Part shown: one piece after another, positions 16,606 through 24,641 of the stretch
Position numbering within the stretch: the first letter of the stretch is position 1
How the letters are laid out: each line of letters starts with the position of its first letter
Source of the DNA: Microbacterium pumilum
GTDB lineage: Bacteria > Actinomycetota > Actinomycetes > Actinomycetales > Microbacteriaceae
Assembly (NCBI RefSeq): GCF_039530225.1
Contig: NZ_BAAAOH010000001.1
Coordinates: 992,001-1,056,000, forward strand
Length of the DNA: 64,000 bases
Direction of reading: 5' to 3'
Position numbers and translations under genes: made by a program
The notes under the pieces: model-generated
Database searches by the model: none
Seen by the model: only the letters and a program-made list of their open reading frames with translations
Told to the model about the DNA's origin: nothing

Positions 16606-17286
16606 TCAGCGCTGCTCGATCGCCGTCGCCTCCGACACACGCCCGCCCACTTCGATCTGCTGACCGCCGTGCCGGACGTGTGTGTAGAGCAGCGACCCGG
16701 CGCCCTGCACGATCTCGAGGTCGAGCCCGAGCGCTGCCGTCAGTCGCACCGCGGCCGCGCCCGTGGCCTCGTCTTCACGGATGCCGAACTCGGGCGCGAA
16801 CATTCGCGCGCGTACGCGTCGCTCCTCCTCGTCGAGCCATGCCCAGACGTAGAAGAGCCCCTCTCCATACGCTTGCGGGTCGACCGCATCGACTTCCTCA
16901 GCAGAATCGAACTGATCGATCTCGAAGTCCGGGCTCCACGCTGGTAGGGCTGCGACGAATACGAATTCCCCATCGACGCGCACGTGCGCACGTCCGGCTG
17001 GCACGTCGAGAGTCTTGATCGCGTCCCCGTTCGCGTGAAGCCACGCGGCGAGCCCGACCGTGGGGTGGCCCGCGAAGGGAAGTTCCTGCCGGGGGGTGAA
17101 GATCCGCGCCGTCGCCGACCCATCGGCCACCTCGTCGATGAAGATCGTCTCGCTGAAGCCCAGATCTGCTGCGATCTGCTGCTCACGACGGTCCGTCGAG
17201 GGGGACGCCCAGACGATGCCGAGCGGGTTGCCGTGCTCTCCGCGTTCATCGACGAAGACGCGGACGACGTTCACAAGGAGGCTCAC
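16606..17286 (-). CDS. PhzF family isomerase/epimerase-like protein
   Basis: The fold is the duplicated diaminopimelate-epimerase type used by PhzF proteins. The N-terminal half shows NPLGIVW, FSETIFI with the catalytic Glu position, and PFAGHPTVGLAAWL. The C-terminal half shows REDEATGAAAVRL. At 226 aa it is shorter than typical PhzF (about 260-290), mainly in the middle. Most family members outside phenazine clusters have no known substrate, and no phenazine genes are nearby. GGAAGGA precedes the GTG start. A tiny membrane protein gene ends just upstream on the same strand, so the two may be cotranscribed. Confidence 0.85.
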   Translation of the reverse strand: MSLLVNVVRVFVDERGEHGNPLGIVWASPSTDRREQQIAADLGFSETIFIDEVADGSATARIFTPRQELPFAGHPTVGLAAWLHANGDAIKTLDVPAGRAHVRVDGEFVFVAALPAWSPDFEIDQFDSAEEVDAVDPQAYGEGLFYVWAWLDEEERRVRARMFAPEFGIREDEATGAAAVRLTAALGLDLEIVQGAGSLLYTHVRHGGQQIEVGGRVSEATAIEQR

Positions 17287-17287
17287 A

Positions 17288-17476
17288 TCAGCCGATCCTT
17301 CCAGTCGCTCGTCTGATGCGCGAGGCAGGTGCTCGGCGACGGCGGCGAGGCGCCCAGGGCAGATCAGTTCGGGTCGGTCTCGTCGCGGGTGCGCGCCGCT
17401 GATGCTGTTCGCGGACGAACACCACGATTCCGGTGACGAGAAGGACGATGCCCAGGACCGTGGTGGCGATGTTCAC
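17288..17476 (-). CDS. Small single-helix membrane protein, 62 aa
   Basis: The predicted product begins MNIATTVLGIVLLVTGIVVF, one clear membrane helix, followed by an arginine-rich cytosolic tail. GGAGG lies 5 bases before the GTG at 17476, which is better than the upstream in-frame start at 17512. The gene ends two bases before the PhzF start codon, so coupling is likely. I recognise no family. The tail beyond about residue 35 is low complexity and could be an accident of GC-rich sequence, which lowers confidence. Confidence 0.45.
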   Translation of the reverse strand: MNIATTVLGIVLLVTGIVVFVREQHQRRAPATRPTRTDLPWAPRRRRRAPASRIRRATGRIG

Positions 17477-17519
17477 CCGCGCCTCCGCCCCTGTGGGGGA
17501 GATTCCCGTCATCCAAACG

Positions 17520-17560
17520 TAACAATTAAGACTGTTATCGGTAAGTGTCTTTCCTATAAC
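17520..17560 (+). promoter_or_regulatory. Promoter and inverted-repeat operator of the sugar-uptake operon
   Basis: TAACA (17520-17524) and TGTTA (17533-17537) form an inverted repeat in an AT-rich patch that stands out from its surroundings. TATAAC (17555-17560) is a good -10 box, and the second half-site overlaps the -35 position. The ROK regulator encoded in the operon is the obvious candidate to bind here. Confidence 0.6.
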
Positions 17561-17634
17561 GTGGTGCCCATGCGCTGGGGCATAGCCGTCCGGTGCACCA
17601 TCCCCTCACCAGGAGTTGAAAGGAACGCCGGAAC

Positions 17635-19299
17635 ATGAGACGAGAATTGCGCAAGGCGACGGTCGCGATCGCGGCCGGCGTGGTCGCAGTGTCTGTCGCC
17701 CTCGCGGGCTGCTCGCCGTCCTCGCAGTCTTCGGGCAGCGACGACGCGGTGCTTCGCGTCTGGGCAGGCAGCGCCACGCCCATCAATCACAACTTCAACC
17801 CTTTCGCGGTCGACACCGCTGTCCACGCGACGTTCGGCGCCATCTACGAGCCGCTCTTCTTCTTCAACCAGCTCTCCAGTGATCCCGCCGCCGGGATGAT
17901 CGGTGACAGCTACGGGTTCAGCGAGGACGGCAAGACGCTGACCGTGAAGATCAAGCCCGACCTCGAGTGGAACGACGGCGAGCCGCTCACCGCCGACGAC
18001 GTCGTCTTCACGTTCGGCTACGGCTCGAACAAGAGCGACAAACTCGTCTCGGCCGAAGCGACCGACGACACCACAGTCGTCTTCACGTACACCGAGCCGC
18101 AGTTCACGTCGGCATCCCTGCTGCTCGGCTCGACGTGGATCATCCCCGAGCACATCTGGTCGGGCATCGACGACTACATCAGCGAGACGAACCCCGAGCC
18201 CGTCGGCTCCGGTCCCTACAAGGTGAAGTCCTTCTCGGATGCCGCCTATACCGTCGAGGCGAACTCGTACTTCCGCGACGGCGAGCCCGCGGTCAAAGAG
18301 GTGCAGTACGTCGGACTCGACTCCAACCAGTCCTCGCAGGACCTGCTCACCACCGGCAAGCTCGACTGGGTGGGACAGTTCATCGCGAACCCCGACCCGG
18401 TGACCGCCAGCGGCGAAATCGCGACCATGAACAACCAGCAGGACCCCACGACGATCATCACGTGCGCGAACGCCGACCTCGGCTGTACTGGACCGCAGAC
18501 CGACCCCGCCGTGCGTCGGGCGATCAACCTCGTGATCGACCGGGCTGCGATCGCCGAGAAGGCCTTCGCCGGGCTCCCGGCCGCGAGCAACCCCGCCTTC
18601 GTCCTGCTGCCTCGCGACGAGCAGTGGCTGGGGGACCCCGCCAACGGCGAGAGCCCGCAGTCGCCGGATGTCGCGACAGCCCAGTCGATCCTCGAAGAGG
18701 CCGGGTACACGAAGGGTGACGACGGGTTCTACGGCAAGGACGGCACCACCATCGAGCTGGACCTGTTCTCGCCCGACGGCTGGACCGATTACAACGACAC
18801 GGCGAAGCTCATCGCAGAAGAGGCGGCCACCGCAGGTCTGCGCATCAACGCTCGGACGGTGTCGGATGCCGAGTACTGGACGCCGATCTCGAACGGCGAC
18901 TTCCAGATGGCGCTGTATGGCCTGACCCAGTCGCTCGTCGCGGATCCATTCACGAACTACGACCAGTACTTCTTCGGCAAGTCCACGGCCAAGGTCGGCG
19001 AGAGCCCGGTGTCGGGTCAGAACTACTCGCGCTACAGCAACCCCGACGTGGATGCCGCGATCTCGGCTGCAGCCGCGACAGAGGACGAGGCGACCAAGCA
19101 GGCCGCGTACGCGACCATTCAGGACCAGATCACGACGGACGTGCCCTACATCCCGGTCGTGCTCAACGCGTCGCAGGCGTTCTTCAACGTGAAGAAGTTC
19201 TCGGGCTGGCCGACGGAGTCGGACCTGTACGCGAACCCGCTGCCGTACCTGTCGGTCGCATCGGCGATCGTGTTGACGCACCTCGAGCCCGTCAAGTAG
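17635..19299 (+). CDS. ABC transporter substrate-binding lipoprotein, SBP family 5
   Basis: The first gene of an uptake operon encodes a 554-residue extracytoplasmic binding protein. A signal sequence ends at the lipobox VALAGC (Cys 26), which anchors it to the membrane. The mature protein has family 5 features: FATFGAIYEPLFFF-like opening, LEWNDGEPLTADDVVFTFGYG, DPAVRRAINLVIDRAAIAEKA, and a C-terminal DVPYIPVVL region. Family 5 proteins bind oligopeptides, but many in actinobacteria and Thermotoga bind oligosaccharides. The GH4 glycosidase and sugar-type kinase downstream favour a sugar ligand here. AGGAGTTGAAAGGAA precedes the ATG. Confidence 0.9.
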   Translation: MRRELRKATVAIAAGVVAVSVALAGCSPSSQSSGSDDAVLRVWAGSATPINHNFNPFAVDTAVHATFGAIYEPLFFFNQLSSDPAAGMIGDSYGFSEDGKTLTVKIKPDLEWNDGEPLTADDVVFTFGYGSNKSDKLVSAEATDDTTVVFTYTEPQFTSASLLLGSTWIIPEHIWSGIDDYISETNPEPVGSGPYKVKSFSDAAYTVEANSYFRDGEPAVKEVQYVGLDSNQSSQDLLTTGKLDWVGQFIANPDPVTASGEIATMNNQQDPTTIITCANADLGCTGPQTDPAVRRAINLVIDRAAIAEKAFAGLPAASNPAFVLLPRDEQWLGDPANGESPQSPDVATAQSILEEAGYTKGDDGFYGKDGTTIELDLFSPDGWTDYNDTAKLIAEEAATAGLRINARTVSDAEYWTPISNGDFQMALYGLTQSLVADPFTNYDQYFFGKSTAKVGESPVSGQNYSRYSNPDVDAAISAAAATEDEATKQAAYATIQDQITTDVPYIPVVLNASQAFFNVKKFSGWPTESDLYANPLPYLSVASAIVLTHLEPVK

Positions 19300-19342
19300 A
19301 CACCATGACGACATCCCCTGATCGGCGGCGAGAGGAGGCGAG

Positions 19343-20347
19343 ATGAACTTCTACGTACGGCGGATCGCCTTCTACATCGTGACGCTGTGGGCGGCCATCT
19401 CGCTGAATTTCCTCCTCCCGCGGCTGCTCCCCGGGGATCCGGCGGCCATCATGCTCGGCAAGCTCCGGCGTGCCAACGGCGGACGGCCATTGTCGGAGGA
19501 GACGATTCAGACGATCACCTCCATCCTCGGCGCCGAGAAGGGCATGTCGTTGTGGGACCAGTACATCGCGTACTGGAGCCGGCTGCTGCACGGTGACCTC
19601 GGGATCTCGTCGACGCGGTATCCCGCCACCGTCACCGATCTCATCGCCGCAGCCCTGCCGTGGACGGTCGTGCTGGTGGGCACCGCGACCGTGATCTCGT
19701 TCGCGATCGGGCTGATCGTCGGCGCGTGGGTGGGGTGGAAGCGGGGAACGGCGCTGGACCACCTCGTGCCGCTGACCACGTTCCTGCAGTCGATTCCGTA
19801 CTTCTGGCTCGCGCTGGTGCTCGTCGCCGTGTTCTCGGTGCAGCTCGGACTGCTGCCGATCGTCGGCGGATACGACGTGTTCGAGTTCCCCGCAGGGCCG
19901 GAGTTCAGCTGGGCGTTCTTCGTGAGCGCGGTCGAGCACGCGATCCTTCCGGCGGCGACGATCATCATCTCGTCGGTCGGCGGGTGGCTGCTCGGGATGC
20001 GCAACATGATGGTCTCGACGATGTCCGAGGACTACGTGGTGACGGCCGAAGCGAAGGGCCTGACACCCGGTCGAATCCGCACCCGGTATGCGGCTCGCAA
20101 CGCCGCAATCCCCAGTCTCGCCGGGTTCGGCATCGCGCTGGGATTCGTCGTGGCCGGGTCAGTCGTCATGGAGCAGGTCTTCAGCTACCCGGGCATCGGA
20201 AAGCTGCTGATCCAGGCGATTCAAGGTCTCGACTACGCGCTGATGCAGGGCGTGTTCCTCGTGATCACCCTCACGGTGCTGGCCGCGAACTTCATCATGG
20301 ACCTGCTGTACGGGCTGATCGATCCGCGGGTGAGACACAATGGCTGA
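19343..20347 (+). CDS. ABC transporter permease, DppB type
   Basis: This is the first inner-membrane permease of the Dpp/Opp-type importer (334 aa, six predicted helices). It starts MNFYVRRIAFYIVTLWAAIS and has FLLPRLLPGDPAAIMLG, the usual opening of DppB-like proteins. The cytosolic coupling loop (EAA motif) is DYVVTAEAKGLTPGRIRTRY near residue 230, which contacts the ATPases. GAGAGGAGG gives a strong ribosome site. The gene overlaps the second permease by 8 bases, showing tight coupling. It acts with the binding protein encoded just upstream. Confidence 0.93.
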   Translation: MNFYVRRIAFYIVTLWAAISLNFLLPRLLPGDPAAIMLGKLRRANGGRPLSEETIQTITSILGAEKGMSLWDQYIAYWSRLLHGDLGISSTRYPATVTDLIAAALPWTVVLVGTATVISFAIGLIVGAWVGWKRGTALDHLVPLTTFLQSIPYFWLALVLVAVFSVQLGLLPIVGGYDVFEFPAGPEFSWAFFVSAVEHAILPAATIIISSVGGWLLGMRNMMVSTMSEDYVVTAEAKGLTPGRIRTRYAARNAAIPSLAGFGIALGFVVAGSVVMEQVFSYPGIGKLLIQAIQGLDYALMQGVFLVITLTVLAANFIMDLLYGLIDPRVRHNG

Positions 20348-21422
20348 GCCCGTCGAGACCGACCTCGAAGCCGACATCGAGCGCGACATCCCGTTCGGAT
20401 CGCCCGCCGAGATGCAGGCGGTGCGAGACGTCGACCGCAACGAGCTTGCCGTGGAGGCATCGACCGCCGCCATTGCGACGCGACGCTTCGCAGGCGTGCG
20501 GCATCTGCTGCCGCAGTGGTCGGGAAAGCTCATCTGGGGCCTCGTGATCGTCGGCTTCATCACCCTCCTCGGGCTCGTCGGACCACTCATCTCGCAGAAT
20601 CCGCGCGACTCCGACAACCCGTCGCTGCAGCCGCCGAGCCCCGAGCACTGGCTCGGCACGACCAAGCTCGGGTACGACGTGTTCGCCCAGCTGGTCTACG
20701 GCACTCGTGAGTCGCTCTGGGTCGGCATCGTCGCGGGGACGGTTGCGCTGTTCCTCGCGATCCTCTTCGGGATCCTCGCGGGGTACTTCGGCGGCATGCT
20801 CGACGAGGTGCTGATGCTGGCCACGAACATCATGCTGGTCATCCCGGGCCTCCCGCTGGTCATGGTGATCGCCGCCTATGTGCAGAACTCTCCCGGTCTC
20901 GGACCCCTCGCGCGCACGTCGTTCCTGGTGGCGATCGTGCTCGGCATCACCAGCTGGGCGGGCTCGGCTGTGGTCCTTCGCGCCCAGGCGAGGTCGCTGC
21001 GCACGCGCGAGTACGTCGCCGCCGCCCGCGTCTCGGGCGAGAAGCCGATGCGCGTCATCTTCGTCGAGATCCTGCCGAACCTCGTGCCGCTGATCGCCGC
21101 GCAGTTCATCTTCGGCATCATCTTCGCGGTGCTCGGCGAAGCGGGCCTCTCGTACCTCGGACTCGGGCCCACGGGATCGATCACCCTCGGCACGATGCTC
21201 GCCGACGCTCAGACCGGGCAGGCGGTCGGCAGCGGGGCGTGGTGGTGGTTCGTGCCGCCGGGGCTGGTGATCGCCCTCCTGGGCGCCGGACTCTCGCTCA
21301 TCAACTTCGCGATCGACGAGGTCGTCGATCCCAAGCTCCGCCTGGCTCCGCAGGCCGCGCGGCGCCAGCGCAGGGCGGTCAAGCGCGCCGACGTCGTCGC
21401 AGACGGAGGGGCGTTCGCATGA
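20340..21422 (+). CDS. ABC transporter permease, DppC type
   Basis: The second permease (360 aa) has a long acidic cytosolic N-terminus of about 60 residues before the first helix. It then has LIWGLVIVGFITLLGLVGPLI and the PSPEHWLGTTKLGYDVFAQ segment that is diagnostic of DppC-like proteins. Its coupling loop is EYVAAARVSGEKPMRVIFVE. The C-terminus is basic. It overlaps both neighbours, and the next gene starts with an ATGA overlap. Together with the DppB-type partner it forms the translocation pore. Confidence 0.93.
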   Translation: MAEPVETDLEADIERDIPFGSPAEMQAVRDVDRNELAVEASTAAIATRRFAGVRHLLPQWSGKLIWGLVIVGFITLLGLVGPLISQNPRDSDNPSLQPPSPEHWLGTTKLGYDVFAQLVYGTRESLWVGIVAGTVALFLAILFGILAGYFGGMLDEVLMLATNIMLVIPGLPLVMVIAAYVQNSPGLGPLARTSFLVAIVLGITSWAGSAVVLRAQARSLRTREYVAAARVSGEKPMRVIFVEILPNLVPLIAAQFIFGIIFAVLGEAGLSYLGLGPTGSITLGTMLADAQTGQAVGSGAWWWFVPPGLVIALLGAGLSLINFAIDEVVDPKLRLAPQAARRQRRAVKRADVVADGGAFA

Positions 21423-22291
21423 GCGGCGAACCGGTGCTGACGGCGCACGGCGTCTCGATCCGCTACGAGGTCGACCCGCCGGTCGAGGCGGTGAAGGATG
21501 TCTCGCTGACGCTCCACCGCGGCGAGATCCTCGGCCTTGCCGGCGAATCGGGATGCGGCAAGACGACGCTCGCGTACGGCATGACGAGACTGCTCAAGGC
21601 GCCGGCCGTGATGACCGGCGGAGACGTCGTCTTCCACGACGCCTCCGGTGAGGACATCGACGTGGTCGCACTCTCCGGCGAGGGACTGCGGCGGTTCCGC
21701 TGGAACAAGGTGTCCATGGTGTTCCAGGGTTCGATGAACTCGCTGAATCCCGTGATGAGCGTGCGCAAGCAGCTGCACGACGTGTTCAAGACCCACCGGC
21801 GCGGGATGGGCAAGGCCGAGCGCGAGACGCGCAGTGCCGAGCTGCTGCAGCTCGTCGGGGTGGACCCCTCACGGCTGTCGAGCTTTCCCCACCAGCTCTC
21901 GGGCGGGATGCGGCAGCGCGTCATGATCGCGATGGCGCTGTCGCTCGATCCCCAGGTCATGATCATGGACGAGCCGACGACCGCGCTCGACGTGGTGGTG
22001 CAGCGCGGAATCATCCGCGAAATCATGCGCCTGCGCGAGCGGCTCGGCTTCGCGGTGGTCTTCATCACGCACGACCTTCCGCTGCTCATCGAGATCAGCG
22101 ATCACATCGCCGTCATGCGCGACGGACGCATCATCGAGCAGGGCACCGCCGAGCAGATCTATCGGCGACCCGCCGACGCCTATACGAAGCAGCTGCTCGC
22201 GAGCTTCCCGAGCCTCACCGGAGACCGCGGTGCGTTCATCCGCGGCCGCGAAGAGACCGGCCGATCCATCACGACGGAGGGGGCTGCATGA
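21419..22291 (+). CDS. ABC transporter ATP-binding protein, DppD type
   Basis: This is one of the two ATPases of the importer (290 aa). It has Walker A GESGCGKTT, Q-loop MVFQGSMNSLNPVM, signature LSGGMRQRV, Walker B VMIMDEPTTALD and the switch ITHDLPLL. The C-terminal PADAYTKQLLASFPSL is the Opp/Dpp-specific extension; the usual Cys-rich iron-sulfur motif of DppD is not obvious. The ATG at 21419 overlaps the preceding stop, which fixes the start. The next ATPase gene also starts in an ATGA overlap. It works as a heterodimer with that protein. Confidence 0.93.
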   Translation: MSGEPVLTAHGVSIRYEVDPPVEAVKDVSLTLHRGEILGLAGESGCGKTTLAYGMTRLLKAPAVMTGGDVVFHDASGEDIDVVALSGEGLRRFRWNKVSMVFQGSMNSLNPVMSVRKQLHDVFKTHRRGMGKAERETRSAELLQLVGVDPSRLSSFPHQLSGGMRQRVMIAMALSLDPQVMIMDEPTTALDVVVQRGIIREIMRLRERLGFAVVFITHDLPLLIEISDHIAVMRDGRIIEQGTAEQIYRRPADAYTKQLLASFPSLTGDRGAFIRGREETGRSITTEGAA

Positions 22292-23187
22292 GCCAGGCGA
22301 TCGTCAATGGGGCCCGACGCGGGACTCTCGAGGCCCGCGGACTCGTCAAGGACTTCCGGCTGCGCTCGGGCCTCTCGGTATCGACCCTCCACGCCGTCAA
22401 AGACGTGTCGTTCACGATCGCGCAGGGCCGCACGATCGCCCTCGTCGGCGAGAGCGGGTCGGGCAAGTCGACGATCGCGCGCATGATCGCGAAGCTGGAG
22501 CACCCGACATCCGGAACCGTGCTCTTGGACGGCGTGCCGTCGGCCACGCGCGGCAAGGCACTCGAGGCCTACCGTCGCGAGGTGCAGATGGTATTCCAGG
22601 ATCCGTTCGCCTCGCTCAACCCGTTCCACACGATCGCCCACCACATCGAGCGTCCGATCCGCATCCACAATCCCAGGCTCTCGAGCGCTGACGTGCGACT
22701 GCGCGCGGCTCAGCTTCTCGACCGGGTGCAGCTCGCACCCGCCGCGAAGTTCGCCGACCGGCGCCCGCATGAGCTGTCGGGAGGCCAGCGTCAGCGCGTC
22801 GCGATCGCGCGCGCCCTCGCGCCCGGGGCACGGTTCATCGTGGCCGACGAGCCGGTGTCGATGCTCGACGTGTCGATCCGGCTCGGGGTGCTCAACCTCC
22901 TCGCCGACCTGCAGCGGCAGGAGGGGCTCGGGGTGCTGTACATCACGCACGATCTCGCCACCGCGCGCCACTTCTCGGACGAGATCCTGGTGATGTACCG
23001 CGGCGACATCGTGGAACGCGGAAACGCGGATGATGTCATCCTGAATGCACAGCACGAGTACACGCAGCAGCTGCGCGAGGCCGCCGCCGATCCCGAGCGG
23101 CTCGGCGCCCTGCGCGACGAGGTGCGGCGAGACGACGACGTCCGCCGCGCGAGCGCTGCGGTCGAAGAGGAAGGCGCCAGCCGATGA
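22288..23187 (+). CDS. ABC transporter ATP-binding protein, DppF type
   Basis: The second ATPase (299 aa) carries Walker A GESGSGKST, the Q-loop MVFQDPFASLNPFHT, signature LSGGQRQRVAIA, Walker B FIVADEPVSMLD and the switch ITHDLATA. The C-terminus continues with an acidic/basic stretch to residue 299 and lacks an extra domain. It shares ATGA overlaps with the genes on both sides, so all four membrane and ATPase genes are made as a coupled set. It is expected to pair with the DppD-type subunit. Confidence 0.93.
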   Translation: MSQAIVNGARRGTLEARGLVKDFRLRSGLSVSTLHAVKDVSFTIAQGRTIALVGESGSGKSTIARMIAKLEHPTSGTVLLDGVPSATRGKALEAYRREVQMVFQDPFASLNPFHTIAHHIERPIRIHNPRLSSADVRLRAAQLLDRVQLAPAAKFADRRPHELSGGQRQRVAIARALAPGARFIVADEPVSMLDVSIRLGVLNLLADLQRQEGLGVLYITHDLATARHFSDEILVMYRGDIVERGNADDVILNAQHEYTQQLREAAADPERLGALRDEVRRDDDVRRASAAVEEEGASR

Positions 23188-24359
23188 CCGCTGTCGATCC
23201 CGGCACGCCGACCTGGCTGCGCACCCACAATGACCGGACCGCGTTCCGGCTGCTGCTCGAGCACGGCCCGCTGAGCCGATCGAAGCTTGGCAAGCTCTCG
23301 GGCCTGTCGAAGCCGACTGCCGGAGCGATGATCCTGCGGCTCGAGCGGGTCGGGCTCATCGAGGCGATGGGCGAGATCGCCGCGACGCGCGGCCCCAACG
23401 CGACGGTCTACGGCGTGCGCCGAGACGTCATGACCGGGGTCGCCATCAGCATCCTCGCCGACACGATCGAGGCTGTGCTGACCGACCCCGTCGACTCCGA
23501 TCGTCCCGTGGTCGTGCTGCCGGTCGCCGGTGCCGATCGCTCCCCCGAGAACGACATCAACTCCGCGATCGACGCGGCGTGCGCGGCCGCGGGCGTCGCG
23601 CGTTCGTCGGTGAGCGTCGTCGCCGTGGGTGTGCAGGCGGCGGTGGATGTCGCGGCCGACGAGCTCTCGTTCACTGACACGCTGCCCGGCTGGCCGCAGA
23701 CAGGTGCGAGACAGCGCATCGAGCAGGCGACCGGAATGACCGTCATCCTCGACAACGACGTCAACCTGGCCGCGATGGCCGAGCGCGCCCTCGGGGTGAC
23801 CAAGGATGCGACGAGCTTCGCCTACTTCTGGATCGGCGAGGGCCTCGGAGTCGGCCTCGACATCGACGGCCAGATCCAGCGGGGAACGTCGGGCAGCGCG
23901 GGCGAGATCGGATACCTCGAGGTTCCCCGATCAGCGGCGAGCATCGATCCCGCCGCCGCGGACTTCACCGACCTGCTCGGTGGTCCGGCGATCGCCGCGC
24001 TGATGGGGTCGCCCGGCGAGCGGCTGCGTGCCGTGCTCGACCATGTCGAGGCGGACGACCCGCTGTGGGGGTCGGTCGCAGACCGCGTGGCGCTCGCGCT
24101 GGCGCCGATCGTCGCGCTACTCGACCCCGCGTCCATCGTGCTCGGCGGCCCGACCGGCGTCGCCGGCGGGGGCCGGCTCGCATCGCTGGTGCAGCACCGC
24201 ATCGACGCCGTGCAGTACCCGAGGCCCGACGTGCGCGGAGCACGTCCGCACATCGCCGTGCGCGCCAGCACGACGGGCAGTGAGTCGATCCTGCTCGGTG
24301 CACGCCAAGTGCTCGTCGCGCACATCCGCGCCCGGCTCGAGGCGGCGATCGTCGCATGA
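23184..24359 (+). CDS. ROK-family transcriptional regulator
   Basis: Residues 10-70 form a winged helix-turn-helix (RTAFRLLLEHGPLSRSKLGK then LSKPTAGAMILRLERVGL). The rest is a ROK sugar-kinase-like domain with VILDNDVNLAAMAERALG and GTSGSAGEIGYLEV. The classical zinc site motif (C-x-C-G-x2-G-C-x-E) of ROK proteins is missing; in its place the sequence reads RSAASIDPAAADF. That suggests effector sensing without the zinc-stabilised loop. Its start overlaps the ATPase gene. It probably represses the operon by binding the inverted repeat at 17520-17537, and is released by a sugar or sugar phosphate. That regulatory link is inference. Confidence 0.88.
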   Translation: MTAVDPGTPTWLRTHNDRTAFRLLLEHGPLSRSKLGKLSGLSKPTAGAMILRLERVGLIEAMGEIAATRGPNATVYGVRRDVMTGVAISILADTIEAVLTDPVDSDRPVVVLPVAGADRSPENDINSAIDAACAAAGVARSSVSVVAVGVQAAVDVAADELSFTDTLPGWPQTGARQRIEQATGMTVILDNDVNLAAMAERALGVTKDATSFAYFWIGEGLGVGLDIDGQIQRGTSGSAGEIGYLEVPRSAASIDPAAADFTDLLGGPAIAALMGSPGERLRAVLDHVEADDPLWGSVADRVALALAPIVALLDPASIVLGGPTGVAGGGRLASLVQHRIDAVQYPRPDVRGARPHIAVRASTTGSESILLGARQVLVAHIRARLEAAIVA

Positions 24360-24392
24360 CCCTCCCCGTTTCGTCCCGCGACCCGCGACGCG

Positions 24393-24628
24393 CCGGGCCG
24401 GTCCAGGTTTCGCCGGATTCCGGCATCCGGAACCTGCGTTTCCTGGACCGCGCACCATTCTGCGGGTCCGGAGGCACCGGGCCGGTCCAGGTTTCGCTGG
24501 ATTCCGGCATCCGGAACCTGCGTTTCCTGGACCGCGCACCATTCTGCGGGTCCGGATGCGCCGGGCCGGTCCAGGTTTCGCTGGATTCCGGCATCCGGAA
24601 CCTGCGTTTCCTGGACCGCGCACCATGT
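24393..24628. repeat. Three 84-bp tandem repeats, each with a 50-bp palindrome (family D)
   Basis: Copies start at 24393, 24477 and 24561, exactly 84 bases apart; the third ends inside its linker. Each holds a 50-base unit bounded by GGTCC and GGACC (24400-24449, 24484-24533, 24568-24617) with an internal CCGGCATCCGG. The array fills the gap between the ROK and GH4 genes. Single related 50-base units lie at 42659-42708 and 55845-55894. Confidence 0.9.
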
Positions 24629-24641
24629 TGAGAGGACCCGC

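Noticed and set aside
24393..24628. CRISPR array
   Set aside because: There are only three copies, the repeats are contiguous without unique spacers, and no cas genes are present.
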